Positions 31,015 through 41,134 of a stretch of DNA of 64,000 nt are shown here, in pieces. The stretch spans positions 7,773,016 through 7,837,015 of the forward strand of contig OW203734.1 of the NCBI GenBank assembly GCA_934045075.1. Reading direction: 5' to 3'. A program made the translations under genes and the position numbers. The DNA comes from Yponomeuta sedellus (lineage: Eukaryota > Arthropoda > Insecta > Lepidoptera > Yponomeutidae). Under the pieces are notes generated by a model that did not search any database, had not been told where the DNA came from, and worked only from the letters and a program-made list of their open reading frames with translations. Within the stretch, counting starts at the first letter, position 1. Every line of letters begins with the position of its first letter.

Positions 31015-32030
31015 TCAAAGCCATTAAAGGAAAAAAGAATGAATAAAAATATGTAGTTAAGGTTGTATTAAAACCACGTGGGCTTAACTTAACACAATTA
31101 AATTGGGGCGAAATTTGACTCAAATATTTACCTTAGTCTGAATTAATACATTACAAATTTATTATCAAGGAAAATAGGTGCCGCAGGCAGGGGATAAAAA
31201 AAAACTAAATTGTCATCAAAACAAATACCCGGAAAACTCAAAAGTAACTCCTAAACAAATGCTCTTTGATCTACAAATGCAATTACATCGTCACCTCCCA
31301 TAAATAAACAAATCTACAAAAAGCGGACGAAAATTCGTGGAATCTTAATCCAGTCAGTTACAAAGGAAAGAAAGAGACATGTCAAAAAGTCGAGACCCTT
31401 CAGGATCAGAGATAAATAGAAGGTTGTCTTCAGTGGTACAATTCTAGAATTCTTAGTTCGACCTCGCGAGGTCATGTGCAGAAATCTGCACTTTACCTCA
31501 TTCGCTCAGTACCAAAATCAGAATCAGAGCGAAACCTGGTCGGACTCATCCGAACAACAAAAATCAAGCGAGTCCGGGATTAAGTTAGTAACATTTGTAC
31601 GTACTGAACGATCAGCTGAAGTTGACGGAAGTTTCCTCTTTGTATCGAAATATCTCTGCGCACATGATTTGTTAGAATTTTATAGAAAATACTAATAAAT
31701 AGTTGCATGAATAAACTCGAGTTTGCCTTTATTAGACATGCGCAACAATAGAAACTCAGCGTGATTTAAAGTTTAATAACCATCTAAGATAGGATATGAT
31801 AAGATAAGAATATTTATTACTGTGCACAATTGTAAATATTCTTCTAAACGTTGGTTTCATTACATTACATTGTATCAAAAATACGAATTGAACTCTGCAC
31901 ATCAACAGAAACTACAAATGAATTTGATATGCAAATAGTATTTTTGATAGGCAACTAATATTACTGCCGCAAACTGAGCAAACGACGGTCGGTTTTGATT
32001 TGTGTTCTTAATTTGTAAACAATGTTTGAT
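31015..32030. other. Mostly unrecognised; LINE-like tail at 31790-31850
   Basis: GATATGATAAGATAAGAATA followed by TTTATTACTGTGCACA looks like the minus-strand tail of a LINE ending in TATCTT repeats. The frame at 31474-31695 has no known domain. Confidence 0.4.
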
Positions 32031-32075
32031 AAACAATTGAACCCTTTAAAAACCTATTTAGAGGCTAAAAATTAC

Positions 32076-32145
32076 TCCCATGCCAGGATTCGAACCCGCA
32101 ACCTCTGGCTATCCGTGCCAGCGCTCTACCAATTGAGCCAATGGG
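32076..32145 (-). pseudogene. tRNA-like unit, left arm
   Basis: Minus strand: GCCCATTGGCTCAATTGGTA, CTGGCACGGATAGCCAG anticodon arm and GGGTTCGAATCC box B. The 7-base loop ACGGATA would give anticodon GGA, but with C instead of U at position 33 and no long variable arm, so it is not a normal serine tRNA. Confidence 0.6.
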
Positions 32146-32351
32146 CGACTCACGGCATCAGTGAAATTTCGAACCTCTTTACTTATTCTCTGTATTACGT
32201 ACAGACAGCGACACGGTAGCGACAGCGTACAGGTAGTCGGGGCTGTAAGTGATGCAATTTGCGTAAGCCAGATGTCGCTGCCTGTACGTAATACAGAGAA
32301 TAGTGTAAAGAGGATCGAAATTTCACTGATGCACCGGCATCGGCTCGCCGT

Positions 32352-32423
32352 CGCCCATTGGCTCAATTGGTAGAGCGCTGGCACGGATAGCCAGAGGTTG
32401 TGGGTTCAAATCCCAGCATGGGT
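32352..32423 (+). pseudogene. tRNA-like unit, right arm
   Basis: Same unit in sense orientation: GCCCATTGGCTCAATTGGTA ... GGGTTCAAATCCCAGCATGG. Box A and B are well kept. The acceptor arms GCCCATT/ATGGGT nearly pair. Confidence 0.6.
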
Positions 32424-32519
32424 GAAATTTAAATTTAATAAATAGGTTTTTAAATTTGTCCTTAGCACGGGTTAGTGCATTAAAATTAAAAATAGTATAA
32501 TTGAACAATTGTTTTACAA

Positions 32520-33535
32520 GAATTTCACACTAACAGTTAAAAGATACCTACAATGTAAAAAAAATAATTTTGGTTGGTAAATGTATATGTATATTTTATA
32601 TGTAAAATGTTTCTTACTCTTATCCTGCGTATTGCGTAAGTCCACATCTATGCGTTTTTTTTCATGTGAAATTAAATAAATACCTTTCTACTCGACGTGC
32701 CTTCTGTATATGATGTGTTGCTCCGTAAAAAGTCGTTCAGACTCGCGAGGGGTGTTATTATGCAAATCCCTAGCCGCAGGGTCGTCGCGGTTTACACGAC
32801 GGCTTAGAATAGCCCCCCGCGGGGCCACATGGTACCTGTCAAGGTCAGTGCGGCTTTGAGTAGAACAATAAGTAATAATAGGCCTTTACGTCTGTTGTGG
32901 ATTATTACACATTTTCTTGAGGCTATTTTCATCTTAGTTAGACAGGCGAAAGGTCTACATAGTGTCAGAGCTATAGCCTGCTAAGCCCTGGCGTCCTAGA
33001 AATAGGACATCACAAATAAATTTCTTAATTCACAGAGTCCGGAAAACTTAATGTTCCAGGTCCAATATTTTTCTCATAATTTTTTGGACAACAAGAAAAA
33101 AAAGTTCTTCAAAATCTACGTAGTTTTCTACGTAGATTTGGAAATCTAAGAAGACTTGAAATCACTGTTACCCCCAGGACTTGGGAGGATAGTAGGCTAA
33201 AAACAACATTGGCCTTTGCATCTTCGGGAAAAGATGATTTATAGAGCAAATCCAGTGGCACCTTCACTCAAACTAGATGGGTTATGGGACCACTGAGATG
33301 ATGCGCCTGGAAAATTATATTTAGATGGAGTACGTTTGCCCAACACCTACACCATCCTGACAGCTTAGTCAGTTTAGCCTACGGGAAAGACAAGTCAATA
33401 CGTTCGGAGGCAATCATGCCGCGGGTTTCCTCACAATGTGAGACTGCTCCCTTTAAACTTCTTGTGGAAGTGGAGGTACCGCTGGACGCTGTATAAATTA
33501 TCTCATTATGTAAATACGAAGATCCAATCATATAT
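32520..33535. other. No feature firmly recognised
   Basis: A possible family H remnant near 33405-33440 (GCGGGTTTCCTCACAATGTG). A GC-rich patch lies at 32755-32840. No gene. Confidence 0.4.
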
Positions 33536-33539
33536 TTTT

Positions 33540-33722
33540 TTACGTAGTTTACTGTATAACGTACTATGTAAGCCGCTGCCTTTGCGCTTAGTATAGTGAA
33601 AGAAACGCAACGACAAAAAAATCCACCCCGACCATCTTTTCTGCAGTCATTTTAAATCTAGTACATCAGAAGCTACGTATGACAAGATTCCATGGTTGCA
33701 ATCAATAACTTAAATGCCAAAT
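33540..33722 (-). mobile_element. 3' UTR fragment of the 58.6-62 kb LINE family
   Basis: GTAAGCCGCTGCCTTTGCGC, CCGACCATCTTTTCTGCAGT and AATAACTTAAATGCCAAATG line up, in order, with 58675-58860. Tail missing. Confidence 0.7.
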
Positions 33723-33832
33723 GCCAGGCAAAAATGTTACTGATTTCATTGCACGTTCGTATAGGTTAATGTGCTGTCCACTGTACAAGGGTTTTTTTTT
33801 AAATGAAATATTATTAATAGCTTCATGCTTCA

Positions 33833-33914
33833 CGTGGAGCAAGGCCTACCCTTCCTCAGATGCAGGAAAAAACCCGTGCCTCAGCAGTCGGGACATACAT
33901 AGGTTGATATCGAG
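33833..33914 (+). mobile_element. 5S-type SINE tail fragment
   Basis: AGGCCTACCCTTCCTCAGAT, CCGTGCCTCAGCAGTCGGGA, CATACATAGGTTGATATCGA. Confidence 0.7.
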
Positions 33915-33919
33915 ATTAG

Positions 33920-34710
33920 TCAAGTAATCACTCACCCTTCGTAGTGCCTTGGACATATTGAGATGGAATATACTAACAAATCTTTTGTTCCATCTGGTCT
34001 CATCGCAAATGAACACGTCTTACGACATAACGTAAAACCAGAAAATCGTTACTTGAGTATGTATTGTATATATCGATAACACCCAATAAGCTATATTTTT
34101 TTAAATATTATATTTTACCGGGTCAAATTTCAAGGTATGTACGAAAATATTTCTTTTTCATTTTGGAAGTTTTATTTATCGATACTAAATAAACGGTCTA
34201 CAGGTTTATCGTCATTTCAATAAAGAATATGTTTTATAGGAACAGTAAGAAACAACTCTAAAATTTTTGTTGAACTGTGAAGGGAACTTGGCCTAAAATA
34301 ACTGTGCCATGTGAGCCCTGTCGCGCGCACCTTCTGAAGTGAGGTACGCCCTCTGGGGCGGTGACGGAATGTCAAAAATTTCGCTCAAAAATTAGACGAG
34401 ACCTGTCCCAGCCCTAAATTATGACCGAAAGAAGATTTGAGTGAACGCACGATAAAATAGAGTACAGAAGGTTTGAATCCAGTTAGATGTTTGTAGCTGT
34501 AATTAGCGAAAAATTATGGCTCGAACTGGATCTAAGCAACTTTGAAGTTGCCAAAAAAGTATCAGATGGTCCATAGAACATTTGGTTGCTAGTTTTAGCC
34601 AATGTATGAAATAGCGGTTTTTTTTCGCGATATCAGAGTTTGTAAGCTTTTATATTTAAGTATGTTTAATTATCAAACGTTCCCACCGAAGACTGGCCAT
34701 TACAAGATCG
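33920..34710. other. No feature recognised
   Basis: A CpG-containing zone at 34310-34400 (TCGCGCGCACCTTCTGAAGT). No coding exon supported. Confidence 0.4.
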
Positions 34711-34711
34711 T

Positions 34712-34945
34712 CGTCAGGCTATACTAGTCCACTGCTGGACATAGCCCTCCCCTAAAGAGCGCCACCTTGTGCTATTATAAGGGGTAATGCCCATAATCCC
34801 CACGCTGGGCATGCGGGTTAGGGATCGCAGTTCGGTGGAATTGTACTGAAGGGGGCGCTGCTGCCCACCCCCCGGTTTGTGTCCCTTAGTCGCCTTTTAC
34901 GACACCCGCGGGAAGTATTGGGTTGGTGCTATTCTCTAGGCCGAC
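34712..34945 (-). mobile_element. Family A repeat, long copy, (GAC)n tail
   Basis: From GTCGTCAGGCTATACTAGTC through CCTCCCCTAAAGAGCGCCAC to ACGACACCCGCGGGAAGTAT, GGGTTGGTGCTATTCTCTAG and GCCGACACCAC. Covers nearly the full repeat as defined at 47518-47772. Confidence 0.85.
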
Positions 34946-34949
34946 ACCA

Positions 34950-35475
34950 CATTACAAGATAAGATAACAATATTATACAATATCAGAGAACAACAAATAC
35001 AAAAATGCAAGAATAGAAACAATTGGCGGCCTTCTATCTAATAGCAATTTCAAGCGCTGAGTATCACAATGAAAGTGGTTTATATCGACGAGTAGATTAA
35101 CTCACTTTCGTTTTACGGGACCTTTCTAAAATACACTGTTGATCAAAAGAACCCTCTGTCCATTCCCGATCTATGATCAAACGCAGCCCTAGGGAAATAA
35201 CGATAAAATTAATTTGAAAACTTCGAGTTGCGAACGAACGAGGAATGTCTGTCTTTGAGGTTAGTCAAAGTCGTAGAAAGAATGTTCGGCGGTCTGTAAT
35301 TTTGTGCAAGCGGCCGCCTGAAGCGATTAATGGTTTGGGCCAAAGTAGAACAATGTCTTTAGTGTCTTAAAAGGGCATTTCATAAATATTTGGAAGGCCA
35401 TTTATGGGGAATTTTTGGTGTCTATCTGCTCGTTTAAACGCTTGGTCTAATTTATCTAAGTTGATGTACTGACCT
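34950..35475. other. No feature firmly recognised
   Basis: GATAAGATAACAATATTATA at 34962 may be a LINE tail; GCAATTTCAAGCGCTGAG at 35041 is a family H block. Confidence 0.35.
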
Positions 35476-35477
35476 AC

Positions 35478-35532
35478 CTCTTCTTCATCTACTTCTACTT
35501 CTACTTCTTCTTTCTGTGCTCCTTCTTCTTAT
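35478..35532. repeat. CTT/CTA-rich microsatellite
   Basis: CTTCATCTACTTCTACTTCT with further TTCTTC runs. Confidence 0.7.
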
Positions 35533-35534
35533 TT

Positions 35535-36070
35535 ACTATTTCTTGCCAAGCAAAATAATGCCGTAATTTTCTTAGTACATTATAGTACCTTGGCAGACTC
35601 TTGGTCTGGTCACGGCGAGTGTTTTTCATACCACTTAGAAGGTTCGATGTATATGCGCGTAGGCTTGAAGCAGCAACGAAATTAAATTCCTATGTTCATG
35701 CAATTGATATTGTACCTATTGCAATGCATTGTATTGCCACAATCTAGATCCACATCTTCGACGGTGGCTAAATCCGTCCATTGCCTGATGTTTCTGAGCC
35801 AAGCCAAAATGGCGACTAGGTGGCAAGCTGCGATGATCGAAGACAATGGCAAGCCATTGTCAAAACTACGTAGTTGATCAGCTCTGATCATAAAACACGG
35901 AAAGTACTGAACACTGCACATAGATATTTGTTAACGTAACAAGTAACTCGGACATAGCTAGTGATACCAAAATAGCTTAAAAAAACCAGGTTCTTGGTTC
36001 TAAAATAGCTGTCGCCATTATTCAGATATGTGATGTTCGCTTTTGCAAAAACAATATTATAAAAGGAGAT
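35535..36070. other. No feature recognised
   Basis: Short frames on both strands overlap without recognisable content. Confidence 0.5.
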
Positions 36071-36074
36071 ATTA

Positions 36075-36230
36075 CGTTTTATAAGGGATGTATTAGCAAA
36101 GAGGAAGATAATAAGTACCCGGAACCGGCGTGCATGCATGCAACGGCTTATGAACGTTGATGAAGCGAAGGTGATATGTCAGGATCGTGGCAAGTGGCAG
36201 TCCCTGGTCTCTGCCTTATGTATGTAGGTA
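36075..36230 (+). mobile_element. Family D LINE end
   Basis: GTACCCGGAACCGGCGTGCA, CTTATGAACGTTGATGAAGC, TGTCAGGATCGTGGCAAGTG. Runs parallel to 52076-52173. Confidence 0.8.
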
Positions 36231-36234
36231 TATT

Positions 36235-36920
36235 TATTACGTTTTTCCATTGGCAGCTCTAGCTAACTTCGGGTACCGAATATACTGTATATATTGTCTA
36301 TATTACATAAAAATTGTACTCATATAAATATAAATCTTGACTTAAATAGTGAAATGTATGTTTATTTATTTACTATATACTTTTATGTATTTTTACGTAG
36401 CTTCTTTATGAGACGCCACTTTTCATCCTCTGGAACTAACTTAAGAATATCCTTCTCTATAACTACCCTATCGTAGCTCTTAAGACACTCGGCACAAGGG
36501 CGAATATTAGACAAAAGAAGTAGGTACCTTCGGGTGTGGCTGACAATGTATTTAAAGTAGGTAAGTGGCTATAATCAACGACATACGCCGACGCAACCTC
36601 CGCGGACGAAATGTTGCAAGCGACCACCAAAGCGTGACCGCTGACACTCTCTTGCATTACGTCCATCCACGCCACAGCCTAGAAATCCAACATAGAAACG
36701 GAAGCGACATGAATCCATGATCACTCAAAGTTACGCTATCTACTCTTAATAAACATTACAATACTGCGGCAAAACATTTTCTTTGCGACACTATTAAATC
36801 GACTTCCAAAAAGGAGAAGCTTATCAGTTCGACTCGAATATTACTTTTTTTGTAGTTTTTTTGTTGCTAAAGAAGCAAAGTATTTAATAGAAATATTCAG
36901 CAGTAATAATTTCAACTATG
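36235..36920. other. No feature recognised
   Basis: AT-rich DNA; a 70-codon minus frame (36463-36675) has no known domain. Confidence 0.5.
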
Positions 36921-36925
36921 GCTTG

Positions 36926-37023
36926 GTCCGGGCTTAGCCCCCGTGGTGGAGTACGGTTTAACATTCCTGTGATGCAGGAAGAGACCTTTGCCCCAGCAGT
37001 GGAAACGTACATAGGGTTAATAC
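36926..37023 (+). mobile_element. 5S-type SINE tail fragment
   Basis: GTCCGGGCTTAGCCCCCGTG, CCTGTGATGCAGGAAGAGAC, GCCCCAGCAGTGGAAACGTA. Confidence 0.75.
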
Positions 37024-37054
37024 AAATTGATACCATGATATTATTAACAAAAAA

Positions 37055-37182
37055 TAAACCCACGCCTGTATCCCAGAGGGGCTGGCAGAGACCAGACTGC
37101 TTCTTGACCGAGCTCCTCCGCTTCATCAAAATTAATTAATCATTGCATAGACACTAGTCGGTTCCGGGTACTTTTTAGCTTG
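37055..37182 (-). mobile_element. Family D LINE end
   Basis: CACGCCTGTATCCCAGAGGG, GGCAGAGACCAGACTGCTTC, TAGTCGGTTCCGGGTACTTT. Minus orientation. Confidence 0.75.
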
Positions 37183-37194
37183 TATAATAATAGT

Positions 37195-37300
37195 ATAGCT
37201 AGCTTAGTAGAGTTACCACACGACACAGATTCCGTTTCCAATCCCTGGTACGGATAATCAGAAAATGGTCATCACACCCAGATTAAGGCTAAGAAATTGT
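37195..37300 (-). repeat. Family Q SINE remnant
   Basis: CACACCCAGATTAAGGCTAA and GTTTCCAATCCCTGG resemble the reverse of the family Q head-body junction. Heavily degraded. Confidence 0.3.
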
Positions 37301-37304
37301 CGAT

Positions 37305-37710
37305 TCCAATTGAATTATTCAGAGTAATTGTAGTAGAAAATCCATTTGGTACAAAAACCATATGCACATCCTAAATGGGGAATGTTACAAGTGGTTACGG
37401 ACAAATTTTGCTATTGGAACCACAGTGAAATCACGAAAAAAATATCAGCTGCCCAACACAACAGTTACAATACAATTACCATAAACGGCTGACTCCCAAA
37501 TTGTATTCTTGGCAGTCAAGTATTTTCACTAAGCATATTTTCGCTGTAACAATTTATAACACGCTGCGACTGTCTGTTGCCAAAATAGAAATAAATAAAC
37601 AAACCATTCATAATTTTTATTTCGGTGCAAGACCACAGTGTTACTAAATAATATAATTGTAACAATAACTTCCATACAACACAATCACAACACACATCCA
37701 CACACAGTAT
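37305..37710. other. No feature recognised
   Basis: AT-rich DNA. Confidence 0.5.
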
Positions 37711-37714
37711 TAGA

Positions 37715-37975
37715 TAAAAAAAAGATAAGATAAAAATTTTGTTTATTGCACAAAAAAAAACAAGAATATAAAATACAAACAATTTTGCGTACGTGTACAC
37801 CATAAATATCAGAATTAAGGTGCATGCTATGACTTAATTAATAGAAGTTCCAGGGGTCCCCACACTAGGCTAGGCCTGTAACGTGGGGAACCAGTTGTAT
37901 ATAAAAGCGAAAACAAATTGAATGTTATTAAATTTTAGCTTTAACAATATTGAAGCACCAGAGAGAGCCAGAGTA
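37715..37975 (-). mobile_element. LINE 3' UTR (family G), TATCTT tail
   Basis: Minus strand: GTGGGGACCCCTGGAACTTC, then TTTTGTGCAATAAACAAAAT and TTTATCTTATC. A diverged copy with the same block order lies at 40880-41130. Confidence 0.65.
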
Positions 37976-38159
37976 TTATTGTTATTCATTCTCTATTGCA
38001 CAAAAGATAACGTACAAAAGGTGGACTTAATATTAATTGCAGCTTTTACCAGTCAACCCGCAGGAGGTACAAAAGAGGCAAAAGTTGTGCATTACACATA
38101 CATAATAATACTGCATCTTTTGACGTTAATGTTTTCTACACTGTGACCGAGGTTGCGCT

Positions 38160-38710
38160 ACATACGGATGCGCCGCTTGGATGCGTTTGTCGCTTCAAGT
38201 AATTGCGGCTTTGGGCTCCTCCAATGGAAGGTCTTGCAACGTCTTTGTTGTGATTGTGGAACGAGTGGTTGGCAGCCAGCACGTTGGGTGGAGGCGCTGG
38301 TGTGCAATTTCATGCTTCATGCTCGCTATGTACCGTTTAGAGTACAGAGGCTATCAGCCTACCCAAGGTGTCTGTTCACGTAGCGACGGTGAATAGAAAA
38401 GCAAGGCAGTTTAATAACTAAGCAGGGAAAGACATAGCTAAAGTACCTAGGAAAGTAAAGCATACGAATTACAAAGCAGTTCCATATTGCAGGGCAAAAA
38501 CATTTTCTCAGAGAGAAAACAAGTATAGACTGTATCACCACGTATTCCCAAATTTCCTCATGATGTTATGCTCTTGGCTCTTCCGATGAAAGGTCTTCAA
38601 CGTTGAGATAAATTTAGTCGGCAGCCAGCGGTGAAACCGTGGATCTGCAATTTCATGGTCGTTGTACTATAAATGGTACGTGGTCGATGTGTACAATATT
38701 TTTCTCCGCC
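38160..38710 (+). repeat. Diverged internal duplication
   Basis: GGCTTTGGGCTCCTCCAATG, GGTTGGCAGCCAGCACGTTG and GTGCAATTTCATGC (38210-38310) recur as GCTCTTGGCTCTTCCGATGA, GTCGGCAGCCAGCGGTG and CTGCAATTTCATGG (38568-38665). Unknown type. Two overlapping 71-76 codon frames cross the first copy and are not credible genes. Confidence 0.5.
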
Positions 38711-38878
38711 TTACAGTAGAACGCTGGCAACGCGTTGGTCACACTTTGAGAGTTTTGATACCTACATGTACCAATGACTATTTGTACAAGCAAGGACATT
38801 TATATTCTAGTAGAAATACAACTCACTAAGGTAAGGAGAAACCATATGAGAAAATAAGAGTGCTTGAAGCGTTCACAT

Positions 38879-39201
38879 CACGAAGCACTCGTGGCCTAGT
38901 CGAACCGAGTGTTTGGAATCAATCATTTGAGTTAAGCAACACAGGCATGCAGAATGGGTGACCATCCCGGGACTACCACTAGTGTCATATTTTTTCTGCG
39001 CTTCCATGCCAGCCGTCTTGTAATGGCAGTCGTTAAACCATGTCTAAGATTATGGGCGGCTTGATAAATTCTGACAGTAAGGCCCGCAACTGTCTTACAA
39101 TCCTCCAGCAACCCGGATTTGGCCCCCGTGTTAGAGTAAGGCCTAATCTTCCTGAGAGACCCGAGCCCCAGCAGTGGGGACATACAATGTTTGATGTTGA
39201 C
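38879..39201 (+). mobile_element. 5S-type SINE, full length, 13-bp target duplication
   Basis: GAAGCGTTCACAT flanks it at 38866-38878 and 39202-39214. Head GAAGCACTCGTGGCCTAGTC, 5S-like GAGTTAAGCAAC and GAATGGGTGACC boxes, body, tail box CCCCAGCAGTGGGGACATAC and a short GTTTGATGTTGAC end. A small internal deletion shortens the region between boxes. Confidence 0.9.
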
Positions 39202-39324
39202 GAAGCGTTCACATTAAATATTGGATATAGATAAAAATTATAACACTGGAAATACTGGAAATCAATAAAAGGTGATAAAGTTTATTTCAAAAACCACATT
39301 ACCTAACTCGTTACCGATAGTCTG

Positions 39325-39415
39325 TGAAGACAGGGCGCCATGGCGCTCATTAGCGGAGGGCTATGTCCAGCAGTGGATTACATAATATAGCCTGAAGAAG
39401 AAGAAGTTTGTAGTA
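39325..39415 (+). mobile_element. Family A 3'-end repeat, (GAA)n tail
   Basis: GACAGGGCGCCATGGCGCTC, ATGTCCAGCAGTGGATTAC, AGCCTGAAGAAGAAGAAG. Confidence 0.8.
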
Positions 39416-39419
39416 GCGT

Positions 39420-39790
39420 GCTTAAAGGAGTTAAGGTTTTGCTAAGAAAAGAAAATTAGGAGGCTCAAAGGTTGTGTGGCACTATTAGGTCATAGTGTAA
39501 AACTTTCTTAACTCGTAATACTTTACTTCAAGATAACGAATGCTAATCGATTCGCGTCATAGATCTGTTGACTATTACACAACCTCCAAGGAAAAAAAGC
39601 CTTTATAAATCGCCGCTGATAATTTATGATTTTGTACACGGAAGAAATCGGCGAATCTTAGGCCTCGCGCGTTCTAATAAAAGACGAAGGTGTGCTTGTC
39701 TGTTGTACAGTTAACTGCGCAGGAACAAAAATAGAATAAAAAACAAGACGAAGACGTAATTCCAATCAGTTGCTTTTCATGTCACCTTAT
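39420..39790. other. No feature recognised
   Basis: AT-rich DNA. Confidence 0.5.
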
Positions 39791-39802
39791 GAAGTTAAAT
39801 TG

Positions 39803-39963
39803 GACGTAATACAGAGAATATTGTAAAGACGTTCGAAATTTCAGTGATGCTGGTGAGTTGCCCATTAGCTCAGTTGGAAAGAGCGCTGGCACGGATGGCC
39901 AGAGGTCGCGGGTTCGAATCCCGGCATGGGTGGAATTTTTAGCCTCTAAATAAGTTTTTAAAA
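39803..39963 (+). mobile_element. tRNA-like retroposon (family B), single sense arm, 11-bp target duplication
   Basis: AAGTTAAATTG flanks it at 39792-39802 and 39964-39974. The element runs from GACGTAATACAGAGAATATT through the tRNA-like unit (39854-39928) to GCCTCTAAATAAGTTTTTAA and lacks the TTAGCACGGG tail. So this arm alone can be inserted. Confidence 0.8.
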
Positions 39964-39974
39964 AAGTTAAATTG

Positions 39975-40315
39975 TTTCAAGCCTTGTGGCCACTATGTTC
40001 TTATGAAATATTAGGCCTTGCCTAAATAAAGATGAACAATAAAGAAGAAGTTTACAGGGCAGTACTTTCAAATGCATTTGGATGACATAAGATGAGCATG
40101 TGGCCTGTTGCCAAATTTAGTTTTTTAGGATTTTTTTGTCCTTTATTGTACTTCATTAATTTTATTTAGCAATAAAACACTTTTACTTTCAACTTGTTTT
40201 ATTCCAATAAGTTGATATTTTTTCTTTAAACCTTAATCAGGCATAGGTAGTATGGATTTTTCATTGGTTTTGGATTTTATTTCAAGTTGATAACGTTTGA
40301 TTATTTTCATTGTGG
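39975..40315. other. No feature recognised
   Basis: AT-rich DNA. Confidence 0.5.
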
Positions 40316-40319
40316 TTGA

Positions 40320-40447
40320 CCCAAGCGGAGATGGCGGGACGACCACACAACTCTTCTGCCGGGCTGGCAGGAGGAAGTCATGAACAGGGAGGAGTGAAAG
40401 GCAAGAGGAGGCGTTTGCCCAGCAGTGGGACACAATCGAAACTGCAT
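40320..40447 (+). pseudogene. RTE-type LINE C-terminus, stop and frameshift
   Basis: From 40329 the frame reads RWRDDHTTLLPGWQEEVMNR with TGA at 40395-40397. After a one-base shift EAFAQQWDTIET follows (40408 on). R-W-R-D-D and E-A-F-A-Q-Q-W-D are hallmark end motifs of RTE-like LINE proteins. The AQQWD codons supply the CCCAGCAGTGGGAC box. Confidence 0.8.
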
Positions 40448-40449
40448 TT

Positions 40450-40875
40450 TTTTTAAAATTTAATATGGGCACTTTTACGGCATTGCCTAGTTTAGGGTTA
40501 ATTAGTACAGGTTAATAAATGTATTAAAGATTTATAGAATAATTTTGACACAACACAGAGACCGTTCAAAGCCAGGGCAGTTACGTAGTCGAGGCCACAA
40601 TAAAGACGGTTCGCCACGGACAATTTGTCGGGCCAGAATTCGATAGAGCTTCTTCGGAATGCTACTTAATTGCAACCATTCCGATTCGAGACGAAAATAT
40701 TTGTCGTGTCACTGGACACTGGTGTCGAATCGGTAATAACTCGAGAACTATCGGTGCCATTGACGAATCAAGGCGTTCGCTATTCGGTTTAAGCTTTATT
40801 TCGTTCTATTAACTTTAATTTCAGAAGCGTTCTTTGTGATCTTTTTATTGAAAAAGCTGAACAAGCTGTCTGTTT
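40450..40875. other. No feature recognised
   Basis: Unique-looking DNA. Confidence 0.5.
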
Positions 40876-40879
40876 TTAA

Positions 40880-41130
40880 GATAAGATAAGGCAAAAAAAT
40901 ATTGTACCCAGAAACAAGAACATAAAATACAGAGATATTTTTTTTGTACGTGTGCAAAACAAATATCAGAATGAAGGTTCATACTAGGACTTAATTAAGA
41001 GAAATTTCGGGGGTCCCCACACTAGGCTAGCCCTGTGACGTGAGAATACAGTTGTGTATAAAAGCGAAAACGAATTAATTGTCATTAAATTTGAGCTTTA
41101 ACAATATTGGAAGCACCAGAGAGAAAACTT
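40880..41130 (-). mobile_element. LINE 3' UTR (family G)
   Basis: Shares, in the same order, GACTTAATTAAGAGAAATTT, GGGGTCCCCACACTAGGCTA, GTGTATAAAAGCGAAAACGA and AACAATATTGGAAGCACCAG with 37715-37975. Confidence 0.65.
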
Positions 41131-41134
41131 TGTC

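Larger units (their letters stand above)
32043..32502. mobile_element. Palindromic tRNA-like retroposon (family B), complete inverted form
   Basis: Left arm: TTAAAAACCTATTTAGAGGC, antisense tRNA-like unit (32076-32145), GTGAAATTTCGAACCTCTTT and CTCTGTATTACGTACAG. A short centre (GTAGTCGGGGCTGTAAGTGA) follows, then the same blocks reversed with a sense tRNA-like unit (32352-32423). After the right arm comes an extra tail (TTAGCACGGGTTAGTGCATT and ATTAAAAATAGTATAATTG). The flank AATTGAAC occurs on both sides, a possible 8-bp target duplication. The arms are about 160-180 bases. Confidence 0.75.
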
